Part shown: positions 19,138 through 29,179 of the stretch, piece after piece
How the letters are laid out: every line of letters starts with the position of its first letter
Numbering within the stretch: position 1 is the first letter of the stretch
Assembly (NCBI RefSeq): GCF_016907275.1
Contig: NZ_JAFBBP010000001.1
Span: forward strand, 3,958,001-4,022,000
Reading direction: 5' to 3'
DNA length: 64,000 nucleotides
From: Micromonospora luteifusca
Lineage (GTDB): Bacteria; Actinomycetota; Actinomycetes; Mycobacteriales; Micromonosporaceae
Program-made: the position numbers and the translations under genes
Notes under the pieces: model-generated
What the model was told of the DNA's origin: nothing
Seen by the model: the letters and a program-made list of their open reading frames with translations, nothing else
The model's database searches: none

Positions 19138-20421
19138 ATGAGTTCGGCTTTTGCTGCTGTTGACGTTATTCGGGTCAAGCGGGATGGCGGGGTGCTGTCG
19201 GACGCGCAGATCGACTGGGTGGTCGACGCGTACACCCGGGGAGTTGTCGCCGACGAGCAGATGTCCGCACTGGCGATGGCGATCCTGCTCAACGGCATGA
19301 CCGGGCCGGAGATCGCCCGGTGGACCGCCGCGATGATCGCCAGCGGTGAGCGGCTGGACCTCTCGGCGGTACGGCGGCCGACGGTCGACAAGCACTCCAC
19401 CGGAGGCGTCGGCGACAAGATCACTCTGCCGCTCACCCCGCTGGTGGCGGCGTGTGGCGCTGCCGTGCCGCAGCTGAGCGGCCGCGGTCTCGGGCACACC
19501 GGCGGCACGCTGGACAAGTTGGAGTCCATCCCGGGCTGGCGGGCCACGGTGAGCAACGCCGAGTTCATCGCCCAGTTGGACGAGGTCGGTGCGGTGATCT
19601 GCGCGGCGGGCGCCGGGCTCGCCCCCGCCGACCGCAAGCTGTACGCGCTGCGTGACGTGACCGGCACCGTGGAGGCGATCCCGTTGATCGCCAGCTCGAT
19701 CATGAGCAAGAAGATCGCCGAAGGCACCGGCGCGTTGGTCCTCGACGTCAAGGTCGGCTCGGGGGCCTTCATGAAGTCCGTCGACCAGGCCCGCGAACTG
19801 GCCCGAACCATGGTCGAGTTGGGTGGTGCGCACGGTGTGCGGACGGTTGCCCTGCTCACCGACATGTCCACTCCGCTCGGCCTGGCGATCGGCAACGCGG
19901 TCGAGGTCACCGAGTCGGTGGAGGTGCTGGCCGGTGGTGGGCCGGCCGACGTGGTGGAGCTGACGCTGGCCCTGGCCCGGGAGATGCTCGACGCCGCCGG
20001 CCTGCCGGACGCCGATCCGGCTGCCGCGCTGCGCGACGGTCGGGCGATGGACTCCTGGCGGGCGATGATCCGGGCGCAGGGCGGCGACCCGGACGCGCCG
20101 ATGCCAGCGGCCGCCGAGGTCGAGGTGGTCCGCGCCGAGCAGGACGGACACGTCGCGGCCGTCGACGCGTACGCCATGGGGGTTGCGGCGTGGCGGCTCG
20201 GCGCGGGTCGGGCCCGCAAGGAGGACCCGGTCAGCGTGCCGGCCGGTGTGGTGTTGCACAAGCGGCCGGGTGACGCGGTGCGGGCCGGTGACCCTCTCTA
20301 CGAGCTGCGCGCCGAGGACGCGACGCGGATTCCGGCGGCGCTGGCCGAGGCCGCGAACGCGGTGCGGATCACGTCGACCGCGCCAGTGTCGACGCCGCTG
20401 GTCATCGAGCGCATCGGCTGA
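19138..20421 (+). CDS. deoA: thymidine phosphorylase
   Basis: Converts thymidine or deoxyuridine plus phosphate to the base and 2-deoxyribose-1-phosphate. The 427-residue protein has the family signature SGRGLGHTGGTLDKLESIPG (about residues 115-134), DKHSTGGVGDK for phosphate binding, the central IMSKKIAEGTGALVLDVKVG segment, and the C-terminal pyrimidine-nucleoside-phosphorylase domain. ATG 19138 has a GGAAGA ribosome site about ten bases upstream. It is separated from cdd by the long hairpin at 19008-19081, so it may have its own promoter. With deoC and the mutase further on, it feeds deoxyribose into glycolysis. Confidence 0.96.
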   Translation: MSSAFAAVDVIRVKRDGGVLSDAQIDWVVDAYTRGVVADEQMSALAMAILLNGMTGPEIARWTAAMIASGERLDLSAVRRPTVDKHSTGGVGDKITLPLTPLVAACGAAVPQLSGRGLGHTGGTLDKLESIPGWRATVSNAEFIAQLDEVGAVICAAGAGLAPADRKLYALRDVTGTVEAIPLIASSIMSKKIAEGTGALVLDVKVGSGAFMKSVDQARELARTMVELGGAHGVRTVALLTDMSTPLGLAIGNAVEVTESVEVLAGGGPADVVELTLALAREMLDAAGLPDADPAAALRDGRAMDSWRAMIRAQGGDPDAPMPAAAEVEVVRAEQDGHVAAVDAYAMGVAAWRLGAGRARKEDPVSVPAGVVLHKRPGDAVRAGDPLYELRAEDATRIPAALAEAANAVRITSTAPVSTPLVIERIG

Positions 20422-20531
20422 TCGCACGCGGGCCGGGGCGGCGTGGTGCCGGTCACCTGGGAGCGCTATTGTCGCAGGCCAAGGGGGGATAACCGGCCTT
20501 GCGCCGGCGCGAGCAGACAGGAAGATCCGCC

Positions 20532-21212
20532 GTGACCGTTGCTGCCCCCGACCCACGTGAGGTGCGCGAGGCGAGCCTGGACGAGCTGTCCCGGCTGGGC
20601 CTACCGTTGCCGCCGGCCCAGTTTCCCCTGGTCTGGGAGCCGGGCGACGAGATCGACCTGCGCCCCACGGCGGAGATCGAGGCGCGGATCGCCGTGCTGC
20701 ATCTGATCCTGGCCCGCTGCTTCGGGATGCCCCCGCAGGCGGCGATGAGCTGGCTGCTCGGTTCGCACCTGGTCGACATGGTCACCCCGCCGGAGTGGCA
20801 GTTCGTGATGGGCGGCAAGGGCGATCACCGCTCGTTCGTGCTGCACCACGACGCGCTCTTCGCGCTGGCGTGGGTGCTCGGGTTGAGCAAGCAGCTCGAC
20901 CCCACCCTGGCCGTCGACGAGCGGCTGGTCGAGCGGCTGCCGCACATCGCGGAGGGGGAGACGTTCCCCCGGTGGCGTTCCCGGATCCTCACGGCGCCGC
21001 AGCACCCGGCCGACGCGGCTGCCCTGCTCGACCTGCACTACTGCCTGGATTGGGCGTATCTGGAGACCGAGCGCAGCGGCCGTCGGGCGCCGGGCCTGAT
21101 CGACGCGAACGCGATCGGGCAGCGGCGGTGGGCGCTGGAGTGGGCGGTGATCCTGCGTGGGCCGTACCACGACGAGCCGCCCGGCTGGGAAGAGGTCGAC
21201 CTCTCCACCTGA
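20532..21212 (+). CDS. DUF4272 domain-containing protein
   Basis: A 226-residue soluble protein matching my recollection of the DUF4272 family in its central region (RIAVLHLILARCFGMPP, WVLGLSKQLDPT, LHYCLDWAYLETER and RWALEWAV near the end). Members have no established function. GTG 20532 is preferred because AGGAAG at about 20519-20524 lies upstream at suitable spacing; an earlier in-frame GTG-type start (20499) would add 11 residues. It sits downstream of deoA on the same strand and ends two bases before the convergent methyltransferase gene, so no terminator separates them. Confidence 0.75.
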   Translation: MTVAAPDPREVREASLDELSRLGLPLPPAQFPLVWEPGDEIDLRPTAEIEARIAVLHLILARCFGMPPQAAMSWLLGSHLVDMVTPPEWQFVMGGKGDHRSFVLHHDALFALAWVLGLSKQLDPTLAVDERLVERLPHIAEGETFPRWRSRILTAPQHPADAAALLDLHYCLDWAYLETERSGRRAPGLIDANAIGQRRWALEWAVILRGPYHDEPPGWEEVDLST

Positions 21213-21214
21213 GC

Positions 21215-22081
21215 TCAACGAGGTCGGTACGCGTCCACCCGAACCGCCACGGTCACCCGGACCGGTTCGGGCAGCGCGGCCAGCCGGGCGGTGAGCGCGT
21301 CCGGCTCGGTGTGCCACGCGTTCGGGCCCATCGCGACCAGGGTGGCGACCTCTGGCCGGGTCAGGGCCAGCTCCGCCCGGTGCACCGCCGAGCTGGCCGG
21401 TGTGAAGTGCCCGCCCAGGCTGCCGGTCACCCGGTCGGCCTTGTCCGGGTCCACCCGCAGCAGGTCGAGGGCGTCCACCAGTTCGGTGAGGTGGTCGGTG
21501 TCGGGCGTGACCACCAGCAGCGAGCCGGCCGGGTCGAGCACCCGGTGGAACTCCGGGCCGTTGCGTGGGGCGAAGACGTTCAGCAGCACGGCGGTCGAGG
21601 CGTCCGCGAGCGGTAGCCGCTGCCAGGTGTCGGCGAGCGCCGCGGCGGCCCGGGGGTGCGCGCGGGCCGCGCGGCGCAGCGCCGGCTTGGACACGTCCAG
21701 GGCCAGGCCCACGGCCTCCGGCAGCGCCGCCAGCACCGCGCCGAGGTACCGCCCGGTGCCGGCGCCAGCATCCACCACCAGGGGGTACGCCCCGAAGCCC
21801 TCCGTCGTGTCGAGCTGGGCGACGGCCTCCGTCGCGGCGCTGGCGAGGGCGTTCGAGATGAGGTCGTAGTGCCCGGCGGCCTGGAAGTCCGCCCGTGCGA
21901 CGACCATCTCGGTCGTGTCTCCGACGTGCGGGGTACGACCGGCGAGCAGGTTGACGTAGCCCTGGCGGGCGATGTCGAAGCTGTGCCGGCGCGGGCAGCG
22001 CAACGCCCTCACGTCGGTGGCCTGCTCCAGTGGTTCGCCGCAGACCGGGCAGCGCAGCCGGTCGACGATGCGCGCGTCCAC
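21215..22081 (-). CDS. RlmA-type 23S rRNA (guanine-N1) methyltransferase family protein
   Basis: A 288-residue SAM-dependent methyltransferase with the N-terminal zinc module of the RlmA/TlrB family: CPVCGEPL, then CPRRHSFDIARQGYVNLL, where two CxxC/CxxxH pairs bind zinc. The SAM-binding loop is VVDAGAGTGRYLGAVLA (about residues 110-126), followed by LALDVSKPALRRAAR. RlmA(I) methylates G745 and RlmA(II)/TlrB methylates G748 of 23S rRNA, the latter giving resistance to tylosin-type macrolides; which site is used here cannot be told by eye. The start is GTG 22081, the furthest possible in this frame, with a weak ribosome site. Confidence 0.85.
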   Translation of the reverse strand: MDARIVDRLRCPVCGEPLEQATDVRALRCPRRHSFDIARQGYVNLLAGRTPHVGDTTEMVVARADFQAAGHYDLISNALASAATEAVAQLDTTEGFGAYPLVVDAGAGTGRYLGAVLAALPEAVGLALDVSKPALRRAARAHPRAAAALADTWQRLPLADASTAVLLNVFAPRNGPEFHRVLDPAGSLLVVTPDTDHLTELVDALDLLRVDPDKADRVTGSLGGHFTPASSAVHRAELALTRPEVATLVAMGPNAWHTEPDALTARLAALPEPVRVTVAVRVDAYRPR

Positions 22082-22218
22082 GTCAGGTCGCCGCCGTGCG
22101 GTGTCGCGGGCGGTCCGTCACCGTCGTGCTTCCATGCCGCTCAGCCTAGTTCGGGCCGATTCGGGTCAGCGTCGAGACCTGCGGTGCCCTCCCGCACCCC
22201 TGCACGTACGGCGCTGAC

Positions 22219-22224
22219 TAGGGT
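22219..22224 (+). promoter_or_regulatory. -10 element of a probable leaderless add transcript
   Basis: TAGGGT (22219-22224) fits the actinobacterial TANNNT -10 consensus and ends six bases before the add ATG, with no Shine-Dalgarno in between, so the transcript probably starts at or next to the A of the start codon. Confidence 0.45.
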
Positions 22225-22230
22225 CTGAGC

Positions 22231-23304
22231 ATGGTCGCGACTATCCGGTACGAGGACATCGTCAAGGTTCCGAAGGCGTTGCTGCACGACCACCTCGACG
22301 GCGGGCTGCGGCCGGCGACGATCGTCGAACTGGCCGCCGAGGTGGGCCACGAGCTGCCCACCACCGATCCTGAGGCGCTCGGACGCTGGTTCGTGGACGC
22401 GGCCGACTCCGGCTCGCTGGAGCGTTACCTGGAGACGTTCGCGCACACCGTCGCGGTCATGCAGACCCCGACGGCGCTGCGTCGGGTGGCCCGCGAGTGT
22501 GCACTGGACCTGGCCGCCGACGGGGTGGTCTACGCCGAGGTGCGCTTCGCCCCGGAGCAGCACCTGGAGCAGGACCTGAGCCTGGACGAGGTGGTCGAGG
22601 CGGTGCTGGCCGGGTTCGCCGAAGGCACTGCCCAGGCTGTCGAGGCGGGCCTGACCATCCGGGTGGGCACACTGCTCACCGCGATGCGCCACGCCGCCCG
22701 CTCCCAGGAGATCGCCGAGCTGGCCGTGCGGCACCGCGACGCCGGCGTGGTCGGTTTCGACATCGCCGGTGCCGAGGCGGGCTTCCCGCCCACCCGGCAC
22801 CTGGACGCCTTCGAGTACCTGCAGCGGGAGAACTTCCACTTCACCATCCACGCCGGCGAGGCGTTCGGTCTGCCGTCGATCTGGCAGGCGATCCAGTGGT
22901 GCGGAGCGGACCGGCTCGGTCACGGGGTGCGGATCGTCGACGACATCGCCCCCGACGGTGCGCTCGGCCGGCTGGCCGCGTACGTCCGGGACAAGCGGAT
23001 CCCGCTGGAGCTGTGCCCCTCGTCGAACGTGCAGACCGGTGCGGTGGCCTCGATCGCGGACCACCCCATCGGCCTCCTGCGGGACCTGCGGTTCCGGGCC
23101 ACCGTCAACACCGACAACCGGCTGATGAGCGGCACCTCGATGTCGCGGGAGATGTCGCTGTTGGTGGAGACGTTCGGCTACGGCTGGAAGGAGCTGCAGT
23201 GGTTCACGATCAACGCGATGAAGAGCGCCTTCATCCCGTTCGACGAGCGGCTGCGGATCATCGATGAGGTGATCAAGCCGGCGTACGCCAAGCTGCTGGC
23301 CTGA
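22231..23304 (+). CDS. add: adenosine deaminase
   Basis: Hydrolytic deamination of adenosine or deoxyadenosine to inosine. The 357-residue TIM-barrel has the zinc ligands HDHLDGG (about residue 19), HAGEAF with the catalytic Glu, and GHGVRI. The usual C-terminal SLNTDDP motif is replaced by [14 protein letters not shown] recall the same change in actinobacterial Add proteins, and the metal-binding Asp is kept. No Shine-Dalgarno is visible, but TAGGGT six bases upstream suggests a leaderless transcript. It ends three bases from the convergent udk gene. It is part of the nucleoside salvage block. Confidence 0.95.
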   Translation: MVATIRYEDIVKVPKALLHDHLDGGLRPATIVELAAEVGHELPTTDPEALGRWFVDAADSGSLERYLETFAHTVAVMQTPTALRRVARECALDLAADGVVYAEVRFAPEQHLEQDLSLDEVVEAVLAGFAEGTAQAVEAGLTIRVGTLLTAMRHAARSQEIAELAVRHRDAGVVGFDIAGAEAGFPPTRHLDAFEYLQRENFHFTIHAGEAFGLPSIWQAIQWCGADRLGHGVRIVDDIAPDGALGRLAAYVRDKRIPLELCPSSNVQTGAVASIADHPIGLLRDLRFRATVNTDNRLMSGTSMSREMSLLVETFGYGWKELQWFTINAMKSAFIPFDERLRIIDEVIKPAYAKLLA

Positions 23305-23307
23305 GGG

Positions 23308-23910
23308 TCAGCCGTGCGGGTGGCCGGCGAGCAGCCCGGCCACCCGGTGCAGCACCTCCCGGGCACGGGCCGCCTCCGCGCCCAACCCGGTCTGCCGGCG
23401 CAGCACCGCGGGCTCGGCCCGGAGCAGTGCGACGCCGCGCCGGACGAGCACCCGGGGCGCCTTGCGCTGTTCGGAAAGGTCGCGGGCCAGCCGGCGCAGG
23501 AAGGTCGCCCCGCGCGGCCGACGCAGCGCGTACGCCCCGGCCAGCAGTCCCCGGCGGCGGCACTCCTCGACGATCTCGGCGGCGAAGATCCCTTCAGCCA
23601 CGAAAAGTGGCGATCCGGCGACATCAAATGGCCGGGTGGCCACCCTTCGATCGGCGCCGATTGCATAAACCGGCACATCAGCCCGACCCTCGCGAGCCAG
23701 TCGGGCAATGATTTCGACGGCGGAGGGGGCGTCCCAAGACAGTGGTGATTCCCAATCTACCTGGCCGTTTCGTCGCGGCAACGTAGGGTCATCGCCGTTC
23801 TTGTAGAAGTCGTCCAGGCAGAGCACCGGTAAGCCGGTTTGCTGTGCAATGTACGACTTTCCGGACCCAGAAGGGCCGGCGAGTAGGACCACGCGGTGCG
23901 GATGTTCCAT
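23308..23910 (-). CDS. udk: uridine kinase family protein
   Basis: Probably phosphorylates uridine or cytidine to the monophosphate. The 200-residue protein has the P-loop GPSGSGKS at residues 12-19, the conserved CLDDFYKNGDDPTLP segment for substrate and metal, and WDAPSAVE; VAEGIFAAEIV follows as the mid-region motif. The C-terminus is helical and basic. The start is ATG 23910 with an AAGGT site close upstream. Codons in the first third are less GC-biased than in neighbouring genes. It is convergent with add and divergent from the conservon. Confidence 0.88.
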   Translation of the reverse strand: MEHPHRVVLLAGPSGSGKSYIAQQTGLPVLCLDDFYKNGDDPTLPRRNGQVDWESPLSWDAPSAVEIIARLAREGRADVPVYAIGADRRVATRPFDVAGSPLFVAEGIFAAEIVEECRRRGLLAGAYALRRPRGATFLRRLARDLSEQRKAPRVLVRRGVALLRAEPAVLRRQTGLGAEAARAREVLHRVAGLLAGHPHG

Positions 23911-24031
23911 TACCTTCAGTTACTCCGGCCAGACGGACTGCTATCAAATCGCATCAACATCTCATCACACCTTGGGCAGGTGACAACCTGGGCTTTCTTC
24001 TTGTCGACCGGCGTGATGGAATCTCGGGGGT

Positions 24032-24074
24032 CCGACCCGCCGGGTCGGTCGCTGGGCGTTGCCCGGGGCAACGC
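24032..24074 (+). promoter_or_regulatory. two consecutive hairpins in the leader of the conservon
   Basis: CCGACCC (24032-24038) pairs with GGGTCGG (24042-24048), and GCGTTGCC (24056-24063) pairs with GGCAACGC (24067-24074), both with perfect stems and three-base loops. They lie 30-70 bases ahead of the kinase GTG in the 193-base gap after udk. They may be operator sites or mRNA leader structures; nothing else is recognisable in that gap. Confidence 0.4.
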
Positions 24075-24103
24075 GTTGAAGCTGTAATCGCGAGGGCGGT
24101 GAC

Positions 24104-27100
24104 GTGAGCAAACGGCCAAAGACGGCGGGCTCCTTCCTGTCGCGGCTGCGCCGGCCGGCCAGCCGGCTCCGGGACATGCCGATCTGGTCCAAGCTCGGTC
24201 TCATCATGATCGTGCCGACCATCGCCACGGTCGTGGTGGGCACCAGTGGTCTTGTCGACCATGTGGAGACGCTCAACAATGCCAACCGAGCCGGCGACCT
24301 GGCCAGGCTGTCGAGCTATTCGGGCAACCTGGTCGACACACTGCAGGACGAGCGGACCGCCGCCGTGCTGCTGCTGGGGGCGGACGGGACGCAGCCGACG
24401 GCGCAGTACCAGGAGGCCTTCAACCGGGTGAACTCCCGGGTGGACCAGGAGACGCGCCCCTATCGGCAGCAGCGCGCCGAAATCGAGGACCTGCCGGGCA
24501 GCCTCGAGTCTCTGCTCGACGGCATCGACCAGAACCTGCAGGACCTGTCGGGCATCCGCAGTCAGGTGTTCAGCGGCAAGCTCGCGCTCACCGAGACCGT
24601 CCAGGCGTACGAGGGTCTGATCAGTGACCTGCTCGCCATCCGCGACTCGGCTACGCAGCTCGCCGGCGACAACGACCTGAGCGACCGGATGCGCGCCGCC
24701 GCGGCGGTCGCCCGGGAGAAGGAGTTCCTCTCCGCACGCCGGGTCGTGGTGCACCGCGCGCTGGGCGTCAAGGGTGGGCAACGCCTGACTCCGGCACTGC
24801 GCACCGACTACATCGCCAGCGGCACCGGCCAGCAGCAGGCGCTGCAGAGCTTCAAGGCCGTCGCCACCCCGGACGACGCGAAGTTCCACGACCAGACGGT
24901 CGCGGGCGGCGACCGTCGGGAGGCACAGAACTACACCGGCTGGATCGACGGCAACACCACTGGCGACATGCGCGGTGCGCCGTTCAAGCCGGACCAGTGG
25001 GAGGCCGCCATGACGGCCAACGCCACGCTGATCCGCATGGTCGAGCGGAGGCTCGACGGTGAAGTGGTCGCCGGGGCCGACAACCTCCGCTCGGACGTCC
25101 AGCGCCAGGTGTTCCTGGAGACCGGCCTGCTGCTCAGCATGCTGCTGCTGGCCATCCTCTTCGCGTACCTGGTCGCCCGCTCCATGGCCCGCTCGCTGCG
25201 TGAGCTGCGGCAGGGTGCACTGTCCGTCGCCCAGTACGGCCTGCCCCAGGCAGTGGCCCGGCTGCGCGACCCGCAGGTCGTCGGGCAGCTCTCCCCGGTG
25301 CAGCTGGCCAACCAGATCGCCGAGCCGCTGCCGGTCCGCAGCAAGGACGAGTTCGGCCAGGTGACCGAGGCGTTCAACGCCGTCCACCTGGAAGCCGTCC
25401 GCACCGCCGCCGAGCAGGCCGCGCTGCGCGCCTCCGTCGCGACCATGTTCGTCAACCTGGCCCGCCGTTCGCAGATCCTGGTCGACCGCCTCATCGGGCA
25501 CCTCGACCGGCTGGAGCGCGGCGAAGAGGACCCGGACCGGCTGGCCGAGCTGTTCCAGCTCGACCACCTCGCCACCCGGATGCGCCGCAACGACGAGAAC
25601 CTGCTGGTGCTCGCCGGTGCCGACTCCACCCGTGTGCAGCGTGAGCCGGCCGCGCTCATCGACGTGCTGCGCGCCGCGCAGTCCGAGGTCGAGCACTACA
25701 CCCGGATCGAGTTCGGCGTCATCGACCGCGACATCGAGGTTGCCGCTCACGCGGTCAACGACCTGGTGCACCTCGTCGCCGAGCTGTTCGACAACGCCAC
25801 CGCGTTCTCGCCGCCCGACTCGCAGGTGATGGTCGAGGCCCGCCGGGTCGGCGACCGCTCCTCGCTCTACGTCGAGGACCGCGGTATCGGTATCAGCGCC
25901 GAGCAGTTGCACGACCTCAACGAGCGGCTCGCGACGCCGCCGCAGGTGGACGTGGCCGTGTCCCGGATGATGGGCCTCGTCGTGGTCGCCCGGCTGGCGT
26001 CTCGGCACGGTGTCCGGGTCGAGCTGCGCCCCGGCTCCGACCGGGGCACGGTCGCCGACGTGACCCTGCCCACCTCGGTGCTGGTGCCCCGGGCGCTCTC
26101 CGGCCGGGTGCAGCAGCCCCCGGCCCTGCCCTCGGCCAGCGGCCCTCAGCACGGTGGGCCCGCGCCGGCCTTCGGCGCGCTGCCCGCGCTGGGCAACGGC
26201 CCTCGCCCGAGCGAGTCCGGCAACCAGGTCACCCTCGGCGGTCGCCCGTTCGACCCCGCATCGCGCAACGGTGCCGGCACCCCCGCCAACGCCGGTGCGT
26301 ACCGCTCGATGCCGGCGTGGTCGGATCTGACCGGCGCGGCCGGGACGACCGGCGTCAACGGCGGCGACGGGTTCACCCCGCGGCCGGCCAACGGCCAGCC
26401 GATCGACCCGCTGCCGCAGCGCCGTGCCGGGGACGACAGCCCGACCACCGGCCAGCAGCCGTCCATTCCTCGGCAGTTGCCGAGCAGCCCCGAGGCACCT
26501 CCGTACTCGGTGCCGCCGGTCTCCGCGCAGCCGTATTCCGGCGCGCCGGTCTCCGCGTCGCCGGCCTCGGGCCAGCCGTACTCCGGGCAGCCCTACTCGG
26601 GTGCGCCGTACGCCGGTCCGCCGGTGTCCGCCGCCCCGGCCTCCGGGCAGCCGTACGGCGGTCCGCCGGTGTCGGCGTCGCCGGCGTCCGGTCAGCCGTA
26701 CTCGGTGCCGCCCGCCTCCAGCCCGTCGTTCAGCGGATTCGCGCCCCGGTCCGCTCCGCCGTCGCAGGCGCCCAGCGTCCCCGCACCGCCGGCCTGGCCG
26801 CCGGTGCCGGGTGGCGACCGGGACGCGGCGACCCCGCCGGTGCCGGAACGGCTCGCCGCCGCTCTGGACATGACGACGGAGCTGCCCCGTGTGCCGCGAC
26901 CCGGCGAGCAGCCGGCAGCCGCAACCCGACCCGCTGCCCCGGCTCCGGCTCCGGCTCCGCAGAGTCGGCCGGCGCCGCAGCAACCGCAGGCGCAGAACCG
27001 TCAGCGGTACGCGGACGAGACGATGGAGCTGCCGATCTTCCGGGAGCTGGAGTCGGCCTGGTTCCGTACCCGCCGCCCCGGCTCGGAGGAGCCCGCGGCT

Positions 27101-27661
27101 GGCGGCCAGCCGGCAACGAACGGCGACTCCGCGACCCAGCAGTTCGCCACGGTCGAGGCCACCGGTCGGACAGTCCACAAGACACCACCCGGGACGACAG
27201 GTAACACACCGATGGCAGACACTCCGACGGCCGGAGGAGCGCCGCGGGACAACGGCTCCACAGCGCGCGAGGGCGCCCGCCCCAGCGTCGCCGAGAGCCT
27301 GCCGAACCGCCGGCCCCAACCGCAGACCAACGGCTGGCAGACCGCAGCTGACGATGGCTGGCGCGCCGCTTCGGCGGCGGCTGGCGCGGCACCGGTGAGC
27401 GAAACCACCACTACCGGCCTGCCGAAGCGCAAGCCGATGGCGCAGCTCGTGCCGGGTGCGGTGGAAAAGCCCACCACCTCGGTCCAGCGCCGTTCCCCGG
27501 AGGCGGTCCGTGGCCTGCTCTCCGCCTACCACCGGGGCGTGCAGCGAGGGCGTAGCACCTCGGACAACCCGACCAGCCCGGAGGCGACTCCGGGAGGGCA
27601 ATCCTCGCAGTCTGGCTCAGGCCCGGTGGCCGGGAGCGGGCAGAAGGAGCAAGAAGGATGA
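24104..27661 (+). CDS. conservon histidine-kinase-like sensor (CvnA type) with nitrate/nitrite-sensing domain
   Basis: A 1185-residue membrane sensor. Order: a cytoplasmic basic start; TM1 at about 28-48; an extracytoplasmic NIT-type sensor domain (about 50-340, with [14 protein letters not shown]); TM2 ([20 protein letters not shown]); HAMP-like linker; a DHp-like region without an obvious phospho-His motif ([20 protein letters not shown]); a HATPase domain ([17 protein letters not shown]-box; DRGIGIS G1). From about residue 665 a long disordered Pro/Ser/Tyr-rich tail ends in three conserved blocks ([24 protein letters not shown] to [24 protein letters not shown]). It signals to the roadblock/DUF742/GTPase proteins encoded next, as known for Streptomyces Cvn systems. 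The stop overlaps the next ATG. Confidence 0.92.
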   Translation: MSKRPKTAGSFLSRLRRPASRLRDMPIWSKLGLIMIVPTIATVVVGTSGLVDHVETLNNANRAGDLARLSSYSGNLVDTLQDERTAAVLLLGADGTQPTAQYQEAFNRVNSRVDQETRPYRQQRAEIEDLPGSLESLLDGIDQNLQDLSGIRSQVFSGKLALTETVQAYEGLISDLLAIRDSATQLAGDNDLSDRMRAAAAVAREKEFLSARRVVVHRALGVKGGQRLTPALRTDYIASGTGQQQALQSFKAVATPDDAKFHDQTVAGGDRREAQNYTGWIDGNTTGDMRGAPFKPDQWEAAMTANATLIRMVERRLDGEVVAGADNLRSDVQRQVFLETGLLLSMLLLAILFAYLVARSMARSLRELRQGALSVAQYGLPQAVARLRDPQVVGQLSPVQLANQIAEPLPVRSKDEFGQVTEAFNAVHLEAVRTAAEQAALRASVATMFVNLARRSQILVDRLIGHLDRLERGEEDPDRLAELFQLDHLATRMRRNDENLLVLAGADSTRVQREPAALIDVLRAAQSEVEHYTRIEFGVIDRDIEVAAHAVNDLVHLVAELFDNATAFSPPDSQVMVEARRVGDRSSLYVEDRGIGISAEQLHDLNERLATPPQVDVAVSRMMGLVVVARLASRHGVRVELRPGSDRGTVADVTLPTSVLVPRALSGRVQQPPALPSASGPQHGGPAPAFGALPALGNGPRPSESGNQVTLGGRPFDPASRNGAGTPANAGAYRSMPAWSDLTGAAGTTGVNGGDGFTPRPANGQPIDPLPQRRAGDDSPTTGQQPSIPRQLPSSPEAPPYSVPPVSAQPYSGAPVSASPASGQPYSGQPYSGAPYAGPPVSAAPASGQPYGGPPVSASPASGQPYSVPPASSPSFSGFAPRSAPPSQAPSVPAPPAWPPVPGGDRDAATPPVPERLAAALDMTTELPRVPRPGEQPAAATRPAAPAPAPAPQSRPAPQQPQAQNRQRYADETMELPIFRELESAWFRTRRPGSEEPAAGGQPATNGDSATQQFATVEATGRTVHKTPPGTTGNTPMADTPTAGGAPRDNGSTAREGARPSVAESLPNRRPQPQTNGWQTAADDGWRAASAAAGAAPVSETTTTGLPKRKPMAQLVPGAVEKPTTSVQRRSPEAVRGLLSAYHRGVQRGRSTSDNPTSPEATPGGQSSQSGSGPVAGSGQKEQEG
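26490..26720 (+). repeat. degenerate QPY/GAP/PPVSA-coding repeats in the kinase tail
   Basis: This stretch encodes recurring units such as [18 protein letters not shown] and [15 protein letters not shown], and the DNA repeats with many synonymous differences. The repeats lie in the disordered cytoplasmic tail between the ATPase domain and the conserved C-terminal blocks. The Tyr/Pro-rich pattern is suited to a flexible or phase-separating tether. Repeat limits are approximate. Confidence 0.75.
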
Positions 27662-28062
27662 CAACTACGCAGGATCTTGGTTGGCTGCTGGCCAACTTCG
27701 CCGACCGGGTGCCCGGCGTCGCACATGCGGTCGCCGTCTCGGCGGACGGCCTACTCCTCGCGTCGTCACGGGATCTGCCGCGCGACCGGGCCGATCAGCT
27801 CGCCGCGATCTCCTCGGGTCTGGTGAGCCTGACCCAGGGGGCAGCCCGCTGCTTCGAGGGAGGCGCGGTGTTGCAGACCGTCGTGGAGATGGACAATGGC
27901 TTCCTGTTCCTGATGTCCATCTCGGACGGCTCGTCCTTCGCCGTGTTGGCGGCCCGCAGCTCCGACGTGGGCCAGGTCGGCTACGAGATGGCGCTGCTGG
28001 TCGACCGGGTGGGCGACGCGCTGACCCCGCAGCCGCGTGCGGCTGCGGGCATGCTGGGCTGA
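27658..28062 (+). CDS. roadblock/LC7 domain protein (CvnB type)
   Basis: A 134-residue single-domain protein of the roadblock/LC7 family ([20 protein letters not shown] at the start, [20 protein letters not shown], and a late [10 protein letters not shown] helix). In conservons this protein associates with the sensor kinase and acts as a platform for the GTPase. ATG 27658 overlaps the kinase stop by four bases (ATGA), showing tight coupling. The last fifteen or so residues are Ala/Pro-rich. DUF742 and GTPase genes follow directly. Confidence 0.95.
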   Translation: MTTTQDLGWLLANFADRVPGVAHAVAVSADGLLLASSRDLPRDRADQLAAISSGLVSLTQGAARCFEGGAVLQTVVEMDNGFLFLMSISDGSSFAVLAARSSDVGQVGYEMALLVDRVGDALTPQPRAAAGMLG

Positions 28063-28160
28063 CGCCTCGCCGATCGTGAGGTCGGCACGACTGCAACAAC
28101 GACAACGACGAGTTTCACCGGTGGGAGCCGGAAGCGGGTACGAAGGAGGTGAGCGGCGAG

Positions 28161-28538
28161 ATGGCCGATCGTGACGAACCGACCGGAGCGTTGGTCCGTC
28201 CATACGCCGTGACCCGTGGTCGTACCCGTCCCCGGCTCGACATCGCGCTGGAGGCGCTCGTCGAGACGACGGTGCGCGGCCGGGCCGCTGCCAATGGCAA
28301 CGGCGGCCAGGGCCGCGAACACCAGTACATCGCCGCGCTGTGTGACGGACGCGTGCAATCGCTCGCAGAGATCGCGGCGCGGATGCAGCTCCCGCTCGGT
28401 GTGGCCCGGGTGCTCATCGCCGACATGGCGACGGACGGCCTGGTCGCAGTCCACGAGCCGACCATTTTGGACGACTCCGACGACGCGGTGGGCACTGAAC
28501 TGCTGGAGAGGGTGCTGAGTGGACTTCGCAGGCTCTGA
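28161..28538 (+). CDS. DUF742 protein (CvnC type)
   Basis: A 125-residue DUF742 protein, third member of the conservon. It has the hallmark LVRPYAVTRGRTRP near the N-terminus and a winged-helix-like C-terminal half (LCDGRVQSLAEIAARMQLPL, VARVLIADMATDGLV). ATG 28161 is preferred over the GTG at 28149 because a near-perfect Shine-Dalgarno AAGGAGGTGA occupies 28143-28152, which overlaps that GTG and is eight bases from the ATG. The 98-base gap after the roadblock gene is unusually long for this operon. Its end overlaps the GTPase start by 20 bases. Confidence 0.93.
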   Translation: MADRDEPTGALVRPYAVTRGRTRPRLDIALEALVETTVRGRAAANGNGGQGREHQYIAALCDGRVQSLAEIAARMQLPLGVARVLIADMATDGLVAVHEPTILDDSDDAVGTELLERVLSGLRRL

Positions 28539-29133
28539 CATGTCGCACCGCCCGCCTAACCCGAGTGGGCGCGTGACGTCGGCGAAGATCGTTATCGCCG
28601 GTGGGTTCGGCGTCGGTAAGACGACGCTGGTCGGCTCGGTCTCGGAGATCACGCCGCTGACCACCGAGGCCATCATGACCTCCGCCGGCGTGGGCGTCGA
28701 CGACACCCGGCAGGTGCCGGGCAAGACGACGACCACGGTGGCCATGGACTTCGGCCGGATCTCGATCGACCGTGACCTGATCCTGTACCTGTTCGGTACG
28801 CCGGGTCAGACCCGATTCTGGTTCATGTGGGACGAACTGGTTCGGGGTGCCATCGGTGCGGTCGTGCTGGTGGACACGCGTCGGCTGGCCGACTGCTTCG
28901 CGGCGATCGATTTCTTCGAGCACCGACGCCTGCCGTACCTGGTGGCGATCAACTGCTTCGACGGGATGCAGTACCACGACCCGCAGGACGTTCGGGACGC
29001 CTTGGCGATCTCGAGCGACGTGCCGGTGGTGGCCTGCGACGCCCGTAACCGGGAGTCGACGAAGCACGTGCTGATCTCGCTGGTCGAGTACGTGCTCACC
29101 ATGCGCCGTACGCGCGCCGTCGCCCCGGCCTGA
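28519..29133 (+). CDS. conservon GTPase (CvnD type, MglA/Ras-like)
   Basis: A 204-residue small GTP-binding protein. The P-loop is GGFGVGKTT (about residues 28-36), the switch II region reads LFGTPGQTRFW (the usual DxxG Asp replaced by Thr-Pro-Gly, as known in this family), and NCFD takes the place of the NKxD base-specificity motif. It is the output switch of the conservon. GTG 28519 starts inside the DUF742 gene (20-base overlap), giving coupled translation. A strong UUCG-loop terminator follows 12 bases after the stop. Confidence 0.94.
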   Translation: MDFAGSDMSHRPPNPSGRVTSAKIVIAGGFGVGKTTLVGSVSEITPLTTEAIMTSAGVGVDDTRQVPGKTTTTVAMDFGRISIDRDLILYLFGTPGQTRFWFMWDELVRGAIGAVVLVDTRRLADCFAAIDFFEHRRLPYLVAINCFDGMQYHDPQDVRDALAISSDVPVVACDARNRESTKHVLISLVEYVLTMRRTRAVAPA

Positions 29134-29145
29134 TCGGGACGCCGC

Positions 29146-29179
29146 ACGCCCGGTGGTGGCTTCGGCCGCCACCGGGCGT
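29146..29179 (+). terminator. terminator of the conservon operon
   Basis: A 15-bp stem (29146-29160 with 29165-29179, one G-T pair) carries a TTCG tetraloop, directly after the GTPase gene. Short stable stem and loop position make this the operon terminator. Confidence 0.85.

Noticed and set aside
23954..27601. A 1215-codon minus-strand open frame opposite the conservon kinase
   Set aside because: Shadow of the kinase gene; no domain, no ribosome site, Arg/Gly-rich composition.
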